Positions 45,051-53,634 of a stretch of 64,000 nucleotides of DNA are shown here, one piece after another (positions within the stretch are counted from its first letter, which is position 1; every line of letters starts with the position of its first letter). This DNA comes from an uncultured Draconibacterium sp. Lineage in GTDB: Bacteria > Bacteroidota > Bacteroidia > Bacteroidales > Prolixibacteraceae. The DNA lies in the NCBI RefSeq assembly GCF_963677565.1, contig NZ_OY781981.1:1612001-1676000 (forward strand), read 5' to 3'. The notes below the pieces were generated by a model. It did no database searches. It saw nothing but the letters and a program-made list of their open reading frames with translations, and was not told the DNA's origin. The position numbers and the translations under genes were made by a program.

Positions 45051-45575
45051 ATGAAGTCTGTAGGAGATAAATTTCCAAAGTTTAAGAAACAAGCAGTTTT
45101 AGCCGACAATCAATTCGGAACAGTAACATCAGAAGACCATAAAAAAGCAGGGAAGTGGATGGTAATCTACTTTTACCCGAAAGACTTTACTTTTGTGTGC
45201 CCAACCGAAATTGTTGAGTTTAACAATAGCCACGCAAAATTTGAAGAATTGAATGCCGAATTGTACGGTGTTTCAACTGATACTGCTGAAGTTCACCTTG
45301 CATGGAAATCGAACGATCCACGTTTGGCCAATCTTTCTTACCCGTTAATTGAAGACACTTCTAAATCATTGTGCAAAAAATTGGGTATCTTACAACCTGG
45401 AAGCGTTGCTTACCGAGCTACATTTATTGTTGATCCTGAAGGTAAAATCCAGTGGGTAAACTGTAATAACGATGCTACAGGCCGTAACGTTGCCGAGGTA
45501 TTAAGAGCTTTGGAAGCTACGCAGAATCCTGGTTTAACCGGATGTAACTGGCAGCCAGGTGACAATACACTTTAA
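45051..45575 (+). CDS. Peroxiredoxin (AhpC/TSA family)
   Basis: I choose the ATG at 45051; the frame extends upstream across the promoter, so the longer form is not real. The product is about 174 aa. The peroxidatic Cys is at residue 50 in FYPKDFTFVCPTEI; GVSTDTAEVHLAWK and YRATFIVDPEGKI are standard. A C-terminal Cys165 (LTGCNWQPGD) is the likely resolving residue, making this a typical 2-Cys type. It reduces hydrogen peroxide and organic peroxides in the cytoplasm. The OsmC-type gene follows after 26 bp, so they probably form an oxidative-stress operon. Confidence 0.95.
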   Translation: MKSVGDKFPKFKKQAVLADNQFGTVTSEDHKKAGKWMVIYFYPKDFTFVCPTEIVEFNNSHAKFEELNAELYGVSTDTAEVHLAWKSNDPRLANLSYPLIEDTSKSLCKKLGILQPGSVAYRATFIVDPEGKIQWVNCNNDATGRNVAEVLRALEATQNPGLTGCNWQPGDNTL

Positions 45576-45601
45576 TCGATAAAACTTAAAATCCAGAAAT
45601 T

Positions 45602-46027
45602 ATGTCAGTAAGAAAAGTAAATTCAGTTTGGAACGGAACTCTTAAAGAGGGAAAAGGAAATATGAACATCACTGGTTATAGCGGGCCGTTTACTTTTGCA
45701 TCGCGTTTTGAAGATGGAAAAGGAACTAACCCTGAAGAACTGGTTGGTGCAGCACATTCAGGTTGTTATTCAATGTTTTTAGCCGCTCTTATAAGTGGCG
45801 AAGGATTAACACCTGAAAGCGTTGAAACAGAAGCAGCTGTTACACTTGGTCAGTTGGATGGCGGACCTGCCATTACCAACATTAAATTAACCAACGTAAC
45901 AAAATGCGATGGTTTGTCGCAAGAGAAATTTGCCGAACTATCAGCCGCCGCAAAAGAAAAATGTCCGATTTCGCGTTTGTATGCAGGTGGTACTGCAGAA
46001 ATTGAGTTAGACGCAAAATTGGTATAA
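45602..46027 (+). CDS. OsmC/Ohr-family organic hydroperoxide reductase
   Basis: In this 141-aa protein the two catalytic cysteines are visible in AAHSGCYSMFLAALI (about residue 57) and KCPISRLYAGG (about 123), with the GTNPEELVGAAHSGC lead-in typical of the OsmC branch. The protein is a domain-swapped dimer in known members and reduces organic peroxides with lipoylated or thiol partners. It lies directly behind the peroxiredoxin gene. A hairpin terminator follows. Confidence 0.94.
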   Translation: MSVRKVNSVWNGTLKEGKGNMNITGYSGPFTFASRFEDGKGTNPEELVGAAHSGCYSMFLAALISGEGLTPESVETEAAVTLGQLDGGPAITNIKLTNVTKCDGLSQEKFAELSAAAKEKCPISRLYAGGTAEIELDAKLV

Positions 46028-46056
46028 GAAGAAAAGTTATAATTGCATATAGAGAG

Positions 46057-46080
46057 GGAGTCAGCTTTGGCTCCTTTTTT
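46057..46080 (+). terminator. Terminator after OsmC gene
   Basis: GGAGTCA (46057-46063) pairs with TGGCTCC (46068-46074), with one G-T pair and a 4-nt loop, then T6. Confidence 0.7.
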
Positions 46081-46095
46081 GTTTTCTGAATTATG

Positions 46096-46182
46096 GAAGA
46101 GATGCTGAACTAAATTCAACATGACGAACTCAACACTATATCGAGATAACTTCAAAACTTCACCCTGAACTTGTTTCAGGGT
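46096..46182. repeat. Intergenic palindromic repeats (Bacteroidota-type)
   Basis: Two short hairpins: ATGCTGAA...TTCAACAT (about 46100-46123, one mismatch) and ACCCTGAA-CTTGT-TTCAGGGT (46162-46182, perfect 8 bp). Sequences of this style recur between genes in many Bacteroidota genomes. They lie in the 256-bp gap between the convergent OsmC and response-regulator genes. Confidence 0.5.
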
Positions 46183-46283
46183 CTTTCGGAAAAACTGTTA
46201 GCATAAAACTATGTATCTTTTTCAAGATTGGTGAATGCTTTTGATTTCTTCGGTCTTCGGTCTTACAGCTTCCAACTCTTTCC

Positions 46284-47036
46284 TTACTTATCCATCCACT
46301 TCTTAAATCCCGAAACCTTATCGCGGCTAACAATAATATCTTCGCCAAGTTCGGCAGCCAGTTTTAATTTTAGTCGGGTAGAGGAGTAGCCCACAATTTC
46401 GTTAATACAGTTAATGTTTACCAGGTAATTGCGGCTGATACGGAAGAACTGATCGGGATCGACCATTTTTTGCAGCTGATCGAGTGAAAAATCAAGGTCG
46501 TAGGTTTTGCCCTCCATGGTTTTAATAAAAGTGCTGCGTTCCTGCACAAAAAAGCAACAGATTTTACTCACCTGTATGGATTGAAAACGGTTGCCGATTT
46601 TAATAAAAAACCGCGATTTGTAAGTTCTCGAAAGCTGCTCGATTACTTTAGCCACTTTGTCTTCCAGCAACTGGTGCTGACCAAACAACTCTTTGTATTT
46701 GTCCAAAGCCGAGAGCAAAGCTTCCAACTCGATGGGTTTTAACAGGTAATCAACGCTGTTTACTTTAAAGGCGCGAATGGCATACTCATCAAAAGCCGTG
46801 GTGAAGATTATCGGGGCTTTTATTTCCAGCTCATCAAAAACTTCGAACGAAAGGCCGTCGTCGAGCTGGATATCCATAAAAATCAAATCGGGAGTAGGGT
46901 GCTCTGCAAACCAGTTCACCGATTCTTCCACCGATTCCAACACTGCAACTACCTCTGCTTCCGGGGCGGCGGTATGTAATTGCTGCATCAGTTTTTCGGC
47001 AGCAAGGTGCTCGTCTTCTACAATTACTACCTTCAT
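46284..47036 (-). CDS. LytTR-family response regulator
   Basis: This 250-aa protein has a receiver domain (MKVVIVEDEHLAAEKLMQQL; DLIFMDIQLDDGLSFEVFDEL with phospho-acceptor Asp; PIIFTTAFDEYAIRAFKVNSVDYLLKPIE) and a C-terminal LytTR DNA-binding domain (FFIKIGNRFQSIQVSKICCFFVQERSTFIKT ... FFRISRNYLVNINCI). Its start overlaps the kinase stop by 4 bp. This is the usual LytS/LytR-type pair of Bacteroidota; the target genes are not apparent. Confidence 0.95.
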   Translation of the reverse strand: MKVVIVEDEHLAAEKLMQQLHTAAPEAEVVAVLESVEESVNWFAEHPTPDLIFMDIQLDDGLSFEVFDELEIKAPIIFTTAFDEYAIRAFKVNSVDYLLKPIELEALLSALDKYKELFGQHQLLEDKVAKVIEQLSRTYKSRFFIKIGNRFQSIQVSKICCFFVQERSTFIKTMEGKTYDLDFSLDQLQKMVDPDQFFRISRNYLVNINCINEIVGYSSTRLKLKLAAELGEDIIVSRDKVSGFKKWMDK

Positions 47037-48091
47037 TTGCTTTGGTCGTTAAGTTTCAAAGGTACTTTCACAACAAATTCATCAGCGGTTTCCTGTATTT
47101 CCACTTCGCGGTTCAGGATAAGTTTACAACGTTCGTTCAGGTTTTTTAACCCGATTTTCGACGAGGCGGCCAGTTGCATGCGTTGGCGCAGGTCGTTTCG
47201 CACTACCAATTTGTCCATCCCCTCAAAATGAATGGTGATCAGCAAAGGTTCTTTCCGTGAGGCAACGTTGTGTTTTATGGCGTTTTCTACCAGCATCTGT
47301 AACGAGACCGGGATGATTTTCGCCGTACCAGTTTCCTCGAAATCTATCTTCATCTCTATTTTTTCGCCATCGCGAATTTTCTGCAGGTAAAAAAAGTCTT
47401 TTACAAATCCCATTTCGGCGGCAAGTGGCACCAGGTCTTTTTCCTGGTTCTCCAAAACATAACGGTAAACGGCCGAAAGCTTATGAATAAATTTATCCGA
47501 CAATGCAGGATTGGAGCTTACCAGCGATGAAAGCGTGTTTAAACTGTTGAACAGGAAATGCGGGTTTACCTGTGTTTTTAGGGTTTCGTATTGAAAAATG
47601 AGCTTCTCTTCCTTTAATTTCTGCATACGTTTTACAGAGTCGGCCCATTGCGTATAAAAAAAGAAAAGCGCTCCCAGTGCAAATCCAACACCGGCAGCCT
47701 TTAAAAACGATCCCATTTCGGCGTGTAAAAGGGTGGGTATAAACTCTGAAAATGGAGCTCCGCCTCGCCAAAAGTGCCAGGTGAAGAGTGCCACAAATAA
47801 CACTGTCGCTATTAGTAGAACCGTGAAGTAAAAGAGAATTAATCGGATGATGGTTTTCTTGATGATTCCGGGGCTATCGGGTTTTATAGATTGGAAAAAC
47901 CGATTACCAAGGTACATGAATAGCTCCAGCTGAATAACGGTTAGCAGCAACATGTTCCAAATTCCTGAGTGCAAAATTTGTTCAAAAAGCACCAGGCTAA
48001 AGATAATGCATATGGCTACTGCGCCCCCTACAATAGCCAGATGCTTGAGCACTTGTTTTTTCACTTGTTTATTTTGCAGTAAGTTCGCCAT
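47033..48091 (-). CDS. LytS/YehU-type sensor histidine kinase
   Basis: This 352-aa protein has four transmembrane segments in the first ~165 residues (HLAIVGGAVAICIIFSLVLFEQIL; MLLLTVIQLELFMYLG; LILFYFTVLLIATVLFVALF; GVGFALGALFFFYTQW). The His_kinase domain follows (QVNPHFLFNSLNTLSSLVS with the phospho-acceptor His) and an ATPase end (SLQMLVENAIKHNV; IGLKNLNERCKLIL). No extra sensing domain is present. It is coupled to the LytTR regulator by a 4-bp overlap. An 8-bp stem (48144-48151/48164-48171) lies in its upstream region. Confidence 0.94.
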   Translation of the reverse strand: MANLLQNKQVKKQVLKHLAIVGGAVAICIIFSLVLFEQILHSGIWNMLLLTVIQLELFMYLGNRFFQSIKPDSPGIIKKTIIRLILFYFTVLLIATVLFVALFTWHFWRGGAPFSEFIPTLLHAEMGSFLKAAGVGFALGALFFFYTQWADSVKRMQKLKEEKLIFQYETLKTQVNPHFLFNSLNTLSSLVSSNPALSDKFIHKLSAVYRYVLENQEKDLVPLAAEMGFVKDFFYLQKIRDGEKIEMKIDFEETGTAKIIPVSLQMLVENAIKHNVASRKEPLLITIHFEGMDKLVVRNDLRQRMQLAASSKIGLKNLNERCKLILNREVEIQETADEFVVKVPLKLNDQSK

Positions 48092-48427
48092 GGTTTTCGT
48101 TTATGAAGATAATAAAAAACTGCTTCTGATAAATACTTTGTAAGGTAGCCGACCAAAATCGACCGGCTACCTGTACACTCAATAAATTGATTAAATAATA
48201 ATCATTTTCATGGTTTTGTTTTACGTTGATTCAAAGATGCGGCAAACACTTGTATTCTGAAAAATAGACTTGCTGAGTGGGGGAATTTGGGGTACGAGTG
48301 GTAAAAAAGCAAGCGATTGATTCTATTTGGTAACATGTTTACTCAATTCTGTCAAAATATATTAACGTTGAGAAGATTGCACTCCTTTGATTGTTATTTT
48401 AGTGTACTTACTTTAATAAACAAAAGG

Positions 48428-48886
48428 ATGATACAGTTAATTTTTAAAGCAATGGAGATTATACTTCAATGCATCACTATTGTGGTTACAATTTGTGTTG
48501 CAGTTTATGCTTATCGTATTTCAAAAGGTCAGTTCATGCTACAGAACTATCAACTTAGGCATGATCTTTATGAAAGACGCTATAAGATATATGAAGAGCT
48601 AATGAAGGAATTTGGAGATAATGGAGATGGGATGTTATTTCAAACTTTAAAAGATAAGAAGATTGGAATCGATCTCTGGTTTAACAGGAATGGAAAACAT
48701 CTTGAGTTTCTATTTGATGATGTAGTTATGGAAAAGGTAGCTAATTTGCAAGAAGAGCTGAGAAAAGCTAAACCTGAGTTTTTTATGGATAGACCGAACA
48801 AGAGTGTTGTAAATATCGTGAATGAATCATACTTGATATTGAAAAAAGAAATCTCAACAAATTTAAAATTCAGAGATCTAAAATAA
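48428..48886 (+). CDS. Hypothetical protein with one N-terminal membrane helix (about 152 aa)
   Basis: I take the ATG at 48428 (MIQLIFKAMEIIL) or 48452; the upstream extension to 48317 looks non-coding. One transmembrane segment (IILQCITIVVTICVAVYAYRI) is followed by a soluble helical part (LRHDLYERRYKIYEELMKEFG; WFNRNGKHLEFLFDDVVMEKVANLQEEL). Small proteins with this plan occur in many bacteria without a known role. It has no operon partner here. Confidence 0.6.
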   Translation: MIQLIFKAMEIILQCITIVVTICVAVYAYRISKGQFMLQNYQLRHDLYERRYKIYEELMKEFGDNGDGMLFQTLKDKKIGIDLWFNRNGKHLEFLFDDVVMEKVANLQEELRKAKPEFFMDRPNKSVVNIVNESYLILKKEISTNLKFRDLK

Positions 48887-49000
48887 ATTAACATTATACA
48901 GCAGTCTTACGTTCTACAGATAGAATCTAACTGATATCAGTAACTAATTTCTAAAAGCAAAAATATTTATCTATAGTTGGCAATGATTGTCTAATCCTCC

Positions 49001-49060
49001 GTCCGCCATTGGCGGACACCTCCTTTACATAAAGGAGGACGAGTCCCCTTGGCGAAGGGG
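49001..49060. repeat. Cluster of three adjacent hairpin repeats
   Basis: GTCCGCC-ATT-GGCGGAC (49001-49017), CCTCCTTT-ACAT-AAAGGAGG (49019-49038) and CCCCTT-GGCG-AAGGGG (49045-49060) follow each other with almost no gap. All are perfect. They lie between the small membrane protein and the helicase terminator. This looks like an interspersed Bacteroidota repeat unit, not a gene. Confidence 0.7.
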
Positions 49061-49088
49061 GAATAAAAGGGGGATTGACAGGCACAAA

Positions 49089-49116
49089 AAAATCCGATCT
49101 AAACAGACCGGATTTT
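49089..49116 (-). terminator. Terminator of DEAD-box helicase gene
   Basis: AAAATCCGATCT (49089-49100) pairs with AGACCGGATTTT (49105-49116), with one mismatch and a 4-nt loop. On the minus strand the stem is followed by a T7 run. Confidence 0.75.
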
Positions 49117-49162
49117 CTATTTCTTAAAGCTTGTAGCTTGAAACTTGCGTCTTGCAAAAAAA

Positions 49163-50857
49163 CTACTTCTTTTTATTCGCTATCTCAATATTCACTTTCT
49201 GGCCTCTGAAACGGGCATTTTTGAAAGCTTTGGTAATTTCTTTTTCGTAGTTCGAATCAATTTCGAAGAACGAGAAACCTTTCAGCACTTCAATGCTACC
49301 AATATCAATACTTTTTCCCGGAGTGTTTTGGTTGATCAAGTCGATAATTGCACGCTTGTTAACGCCGCTCTTTTTACCGAGGCTAAAGAAAAAACGCGAC
49401 ATATTTCCGTTTCCTCTGCGTCCACGTCCACGGTCGCCACGCTCACGGTTTCCACGCTCACCACGGTCGCGTCCGCGTCCACGTCCACGGTCGCCACGCT
49501 CTTTGCGCATCGATTCCTTTTCTCGGGCTTCGTCAACGTTAATGTCCTTGGCGTTTTCGTAGTATTTCAAAAAGCGGTTAAACTCAACCGATACAAAGTG
49601 CTTTATCAGCTCTTCGCGCTCCAGCCACGCCAGCTTTTTGTAAATAACCGGCATAAACTCAGCGATATTCTCGTCGTTTACGTCTACTTTTTCCACACGG
49701 TCGATGAGGTTGAAAAGCTGCTTCTCGCAAATTTCTTTACCAAGAGGAACAGGAACTTTTACGAACTTTTTACCCACTTTCTTTTCAACGTCGCGCAGTT
49801 TACCTTTTTCACGCATGTGAATCAAAGTAATTGAAATACCTTTTTTCCCTGCACGTCCTGTTCTTCCGCTTCGGTGAATATACACTTCCGGGTCGTCGGG
49901 CAGGTTGTAGTTAATAACGTGTGTCAGTTCGTTCACATCCAAACCCCGCGCAGCCACATCGGTAGCCACCAGCATTTGCAGGTGTTTACTGCGGAAACGC
50001 GACATTACGTGGTCGCGCTGTGCCTGCGACAGGTCGCCGTGTAATGCGTCGGCATTGTAACCGTCCTGCATAAGTTTGTCGGCCACATCTTTAGTTTCGG
50101 CACGAGTACGGCAGAAAATAATTCCGTAAATATTTGGATTAATGTCGGCCACACGTTTTAATGCGATATAACGATCGCGGGCGTGTACCAGGTAGTAATT
50201 GTGCTCAACATTTTCGGCAGCGGTATTTCTTTTTCCTACTGAAATTTCGTGCGGATCGGCCATGTATGTATTGGCAATTCTCACAATCTCTTTTGGCATG
50301 GTAGCCGAAAACAACAAGGTTTGTTTCTCAGCCGGCGTGTCAGCCAAAATGGCATCCAGATCGTCTTTAAAGCCCATCGAAAGCATTTCGTCGGCTTCAT
50401 CAAGCACCAACCACTGAATTTCGTGTACTCTTAGTTTCTTCCTTTTAATAAGGTCGAGCGTACGGCCCGGAGTTCCAACTACTATCTGGGCACCGCCCTC
50501 AAGCTCTTTAATCTGTTTCCTGATGTCGGAGCCGCCATACAATGTGGCAATTTTCGCTCCGTTAATGTTTTTCGAGAATGTTTCAAGGTCTTTTGCTATT
50601 TGTAAAGCAAGTTCGCGTGTCGGACTAAGTATTAAAGCCTGTGGGGCTTTTACCGAACTATCGAACTGCTGAACAATGGGTAAGCCAAATGCCGCTGTTT
50701 TTCCCGTTCCTGTTTGTGCCAATGCAACCATATCCTGATCGCTTTCCAGTAGAAACGGAATTGTTTGTTCCTGGACTGGCGTGGGATTCTCAAAACCAAG
50801 TTCCTGGATCGCCCCCAGGATTTCGGCTTTTAACCCCATTGTTTCAAATAAACTCAT
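49163..50857 (-). CDS. DEAD-box RNA helicase with RGG-type linker and DbpA-like RNA-binding domain
   Basis: This 564-aa protein has the Q motif (GFENPTPVQEQTIP), motif I AQTGTGKTAAFGLP, motif II VLDEADEMLSMGF, motif III SATMP, and VATDVAARGLDVNEL with HRSGRTGRAGKKG (motifs V-VI). After the helicase core comes a low-complexity Arg/Gly linker (about residues 440-475, repeats of RGDRGRGR type, visible in DNA as CGTCCACG/CGGTCGCCACG tandem units). A C-terminal DbpA-type RNA-binding domain follows (RFFFSLGKKSGVNKRAIIDLI; GSIEVLKGFSFFEID). This is the CsdA/DeaD class, which helps ribosome assembly and RNA turnover, often in the cold. Confidence 0.95.
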   Translation of the reverse strand: MSLFETMGLKAEILGAIQELGFENPTPVQEQTIPFLLESDQDMVALAQTGTGKTAAFGLPIVQQFDSSVKAPQALILSPTRELALQIAKDLETFSKNINGAKIATLYGGSDIRKQIKELEGGAQIVVGTPGRTLDLIKRKKLRVHEIQWLVLDEADEMLSMGFKDDLDAILADTPAEKQTLLFSATMPKEIVRIANTYMADPHEISVGKRNTAAENVEHNYYLVHARDRYIALKRVADINPNIYGIIFCRTRAETKDVADKLMQDGYNADALHGDLSQAQRDHVMSRFRSKHLQMLVATDVAARGLDVNELTHVINYNLPDDPEVYIHRSGRTGRAGKKGISITLIHMREKGKLRDVEKKVGKKFVKVPVPLGKEICEKQLFNLIDRVEKVDVNDENIAEFMPVIYKKLAWLEREELIKHFVSVEFNRFLKYYENAKDINVDEAREKESMRKERGDRGRGRGRDRGERGNRERGDRGRGRRGNGNMSRFFFSLGKKSGVNKRAIIDLINQNTPGKSIDIGSIEVLKGFSFFEIDSNYEKEITKAFKNARFRGQKVNIEIANKKK

Positions 50858-51075
50858 ATACTATTTTTTTAAGTGGCCGCAAAGGTATTCTTTTTATTTG
50901 TATTTCAGAGGTTTATGTTGTGTGTAATTGTAAATTTAACTTTGGGGCTGTACAATGTATTCTATCGAATTGATTTGCTATTGTTTGGCAAATCCCATTT
51001 TTAACACGGAATACGCTTATAATTCTTTGCAAACGCTTATTTTTGTTAGTGTTCATATTCAATATAAAGTTAGAT

Positions 51076-51897
51076 ATGAAGCAAAGTAAGCCCATGAAAA
51101 GAATAATTCAGATTCAGTTTCTTTTATTCCTGTTAATTTGTTTTTCAGGTCTGGAAATCAAAGCACAGGAAAATGATACGATAATTCCCATAGAAAATCC
51201 AAAACGTTTTTTACGTAAAATTGATATTACAGAAGTAACTCATAATGGATTAAAGCTCTGGCAAGATGATTTTTCCGGGCACTGGGTCGGTATCGATTTT
51301 GGTTTTAATATGTTACTAAATCCGGATTATTCCGGTTATGAATCGGAGTTTATGGATAACGATGTTTTCCGGTCAAATTCGGCCTATTTTAATTTTTTGC
51401 AACAAAGCATCGGTCTTCAGAAAAACCGGAACACCATCGGCCTGGTTACAGGATTGGGCCTGCAACTGCAGAGCTACCGATTGGACGATAATACAACAAT
51501 TGTAAAAAACGACAATGGAGTGATATCGCCCGAGTACTTGTATTTTAACGACAATCAGAAGTCGAAACTGGCACTCGAGTCGATTACTTTGCCATTGCTT
51601 CTCGAGTTTCAAATCCCCATTAATCATTACGATAACCGCCTGTTTGTTTCGGCTGGAGTGGTGGGCAGTTTACGTTTAAGTAGCCACACAAAAATTAAGT
51701 ACAAAGAAGAAAAAAAACAAAAATTGAAGGTGGTGGATGATTTCTCAATGCATCGTTTCCGATACTCGGTAATGGTTCGGACGGGTTATCGTTGGTTTAA
51801 TGTGTTTGCCAGTTACGATTTAGTGCCGCTCTTTAAAACCGATAAGGGCCCCGAACTCACACCATTCACTTTTGGAATAACTTTATTACGATTATAA
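51076..51897 (+). CDS. Outer-membrane beta-barrel protein of unknown function
   Basis: I choose the ATG at 51076 (MKQSKPMKRI), about 273 aa; 51094 is also possible. The signal peptide is FLLFLLICFSGLEIKAQ. Alternating aromatic/polar strands follow (HWVGIDFGFNMLL; NTIGLVTGLGLQLQSYRL; LALESITLPLLLEFQIP; RFRYSVMVRTGYRWFNVFASYDLVPLF), ending TPFTFGITLLRL. This fits the PorT-like/OmpA-barrel group of Bacteroidota. The ligand is unknown. It is 24 bp before the creatininase-family gene, so co-transcription is possible but functionally unexplained. Confidence 0.8.
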   Translation: MKQSKPMKRIIQIQFLLFLLICFSGLEIKAQENDTIIPIENPKRFLRKIDITEVTHNGLKLWQDDFSGHWVGIDFGFNMLLNPDYSGYESEFMDNDVFRSNSAYFNFLQQSIGLQKNRNTIGLVTGLGLQLQSYRLDDNTTIVKNDNGVISPEYLYFNDNQKSKLALESITLPLLLEFQIPINHYDNRLFVSAGVVGSLRLSSHTKIKYKEEKKQKLKVVDDFSMHRFRYSVMVRTGYRWFNVFASYDLVPLFKTDKGPELTPFTFGITLLRL

Positions 51898-51921
51898 ACG
51901 AAACAAACTAAACCTGATAGA

Positions 51922-52692
51922 ATGAATGCTAAACCATATGTACTTGAACAAACCAACTGGAAACAAGTAAAGAGCCAAAAATACGAGGTTTCCATTTTGC
52001 CCTGGGGAGCCACTGAACCACATAATTATCATTTGCCATACGGAACCGATTCGCTGGAGACGGCAAAAATTGCAGAACAGGCAGCTGGCAAAGCCTGGGA
52101 AAAAGGAGCTAAAGTTATGGTACTACCGGTAATTCCGCTTGGGGCGCAAAACGTGGGGCAAATTGATATGCCTTTTTGTTTGCATACAAAACCGTCAACA
52201 CAACTAATTATTCTCAAAGATATATTAACTGCCTTAAGCGGGCAGGGAATTAAAAAACTGGTAATTATGAACGGCCACGGCGGAAATGATTTTAAGCCGC
52301 TGGTGCGCGAATTGCAACCTCAGTTTCCTGATGTTTTTATATCGTTGGTGGAGTGGTTTCGGATGTTCGATCAGGAGAATTATTTCGAAGAAGCCGGCGA
52401 CCATGCCAACGAAATGGAAACAAGTATAATCATGCATTTTTTTCCGGATTTGGTGAGGCCGCTAAGCGAAGCCGGAGAGGGAGATTCAAAAGCTTTTAAA
52501 CTGGAAGGGCTCAAGAATAAAACGGCTTGGGCACCTCGACAATGGGACAGAGTTTCAGCCGACACCGGTGTTGGAAATCCGAAAAAAGCCACCGCAGAAA
52601 AAGGTGAAAAATTTGTGGAAGATATAACCTCACAAATTGCTGAATATTTTGTGGAACTGGCAGTTTGCAATTTGAGGGATTTGTATGAATAA
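51922..52692 (+). CDS. Creatininase-family amidohydrolase
   Basis: In this 256-aa protein the metal-binding pattern of the family is visible: LPWGATEPHNYHLPYGTDSL (Glu/His/Asp ligands), VIPLGAQNVGQIDMPF, and KKLVIMNGHGGNDFKPL, with a late Glu (GDHANEMETSIIMHFF). Known members hydrolyse creatinine or cyclic amides or process peptides (MftE). The substrate here is unknown. There is no signal peptide, so it is cytoplasmic. It lies between a beta-barrel gene and pepE on the same strand. Confidence 0.9.
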   Translation: MNAKPYVLEQTNWKQVKSQKYEVSILPWGATEPHNYHLPYGTDSLETAKIAEQAAGKAWEKGAKVMVLPVIPLGAQNVGQIDMPFCLHTKPSTQLIILKDILTALSGQGIKKLVIMNGHGGNDFKPLVRELQPQFPDVFISLVEWFRMFDQENYFEEAGDHANEMETSIIMHFFPDLVRPLSEAGEGDSKAFKLEGLKNKTAWAPRQWDRVSADTGVGNPKKATAEKGEKFVEDITSQIAEYFVELAVCNLRDLYE

Positions 52693-52775
52693 AAAATCCT
52701 GAAAAACCATTAATTATCATTGGAAATATCAGCGATATTTCAGTTCTTTCGTTTACAAATTAAAGGATCAAGAAA

Positions 52776-53480
52776 ATGAAATTATTACTGATAAGTAACT
52801 CTACAATGCCGGGCGAACCTTACCTGGATTACCCGAAAAATGAGATAAAAAAATTCCTGGGTGAAAAGCCTGTAACCGCAGTCTTTATTCCTTATGCGGC
52901 CGTTACTTTTTCGTTTGATACCTACTGCGAGAAAGTGGAGGAACGTTTTGCCGAAGTGGGGCATCATATAAAAGGTATTCATACGTTTAAAAATCCGGTA
53001 AAAGCAATTGAAGAAGCTGAGGCAATTGTTGTAGGTGGTGGAAATACCTGGCAGTTGGTGCGCATGATGCACGATCAGAAGTTAATGAATCCGATCCGTG
53101 AACGCGTTTACAACGGAGCTCCCTACATAGGATGGAGTGCCGGATCGAACGTGGCCTGCCCAACATTGCGCACCACTAACGATATGCCAATCATCGATCC
53201 GAAAGGTTTCGAGTGTATTGGTATGGTGCCTTTTCAGATCAATCCGCATTACCTCGATGCCAATCCTGAAGGACATGGGGGCGAAACCCGCGAGCAACGA
53301 ATTTCTGAGTTTATTGAAATTAATCCGAAATGTTACGTTGCAGGTTTACGCGAAGGAACTATGTTTAAAGTGGAGGATGGAAAACTAGAGCTAATCGGTG
53401 ACAGAAGTTGTCGAATCTTCAAAAAAGACCAGGAGCCAATTGAACTCAAAGCAGGCGACGACTTTAGTTTTTTAATGTAA
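52776..53480 (+). CDS. pepE: Dipeptidase E (alpha-aspartyl dipeptidase, peptidase S51)
   Basis: This 234-aa protein is the full length of PepE. The nucleophile is Ser121 in GWSAGSNVACPT. Also conserved are VVGGGNTWQLVRMM, NDMPI, IGMVPFQINPHYLDANPEGHGGETREQRI and GLREGTMF. The enzyme cleaves Asp-X dipeptides in the cytoplasm. A clear terminator follows. The gene is 83 bp after the creatininase-family gene. Confidence 0.94.
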   Translation: MKLLLISNSTMPGEPYLDYPKNEIKKFLGEKPVTAVFIPYAAVTFSFDTYCEKVEERFAEVGHHIKGIHTFKNPVKAIEEAEAIVVGGGNTWQLVRMMHDQKLMNPIRERVYNGAPYIGWSAGSNVACPTLRTTNDMPIIDPKGFECIGMVPFQINPHYLDANPEGHGGETREQRISEFIEINPKCYVAGLREGTMFKVEDGKLELIGDRSCRIFKKDQEPIELKAGDDFSFLM

Positions 53481-53501
53481 CAGGAAAAACAGCATAGAAT
53501 G

Positions 53502-53528
53502 ACCGGATATTTTTTATCCGGTTTTTTT
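53502..53528 (+). terminator. Terminator after pepE
   Basis: ACCGGATA (53502-53509) pairs with TATCCGGT (53515-53522), an 8-bp perfect stem with a 5-nt loop, followed by T7. Confidence 0.85.
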
Positions 53529-53584
53529 GTACCTGTCGTTAACATTAATTTAGTTGGCATCAGTGCTTTTATTCCTTTTTTATG

Positions 53585-53617
53585 TTTGCTACTCCCAAAA
53601 ACTATTGCTTACCTTTG
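53585..53617 (+). promoter_or_regulatory. Promoter of the AspT/YidE-type transporter
   Basis: TTTG lies at 53585-53588 and TAccTTTG at 53610-53617, with a 21-bp spacer. The predicted start is near 53624, 11 bp before the ATG at 53635. This also shows that the upstream extension of the reading frame is not coding. Confidence 0.65.
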
Positions 53618-53634
53618 CATCAAAATTAGCACAT

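Noticed and set aside
49145..49834. 229-aa frame on the plus strand with Val/Ser/Thr repeats
   Set aside because: It is antisense to the DEAD-box helicase; its repeats are only the complement of the Arg/Gly linker DNA.
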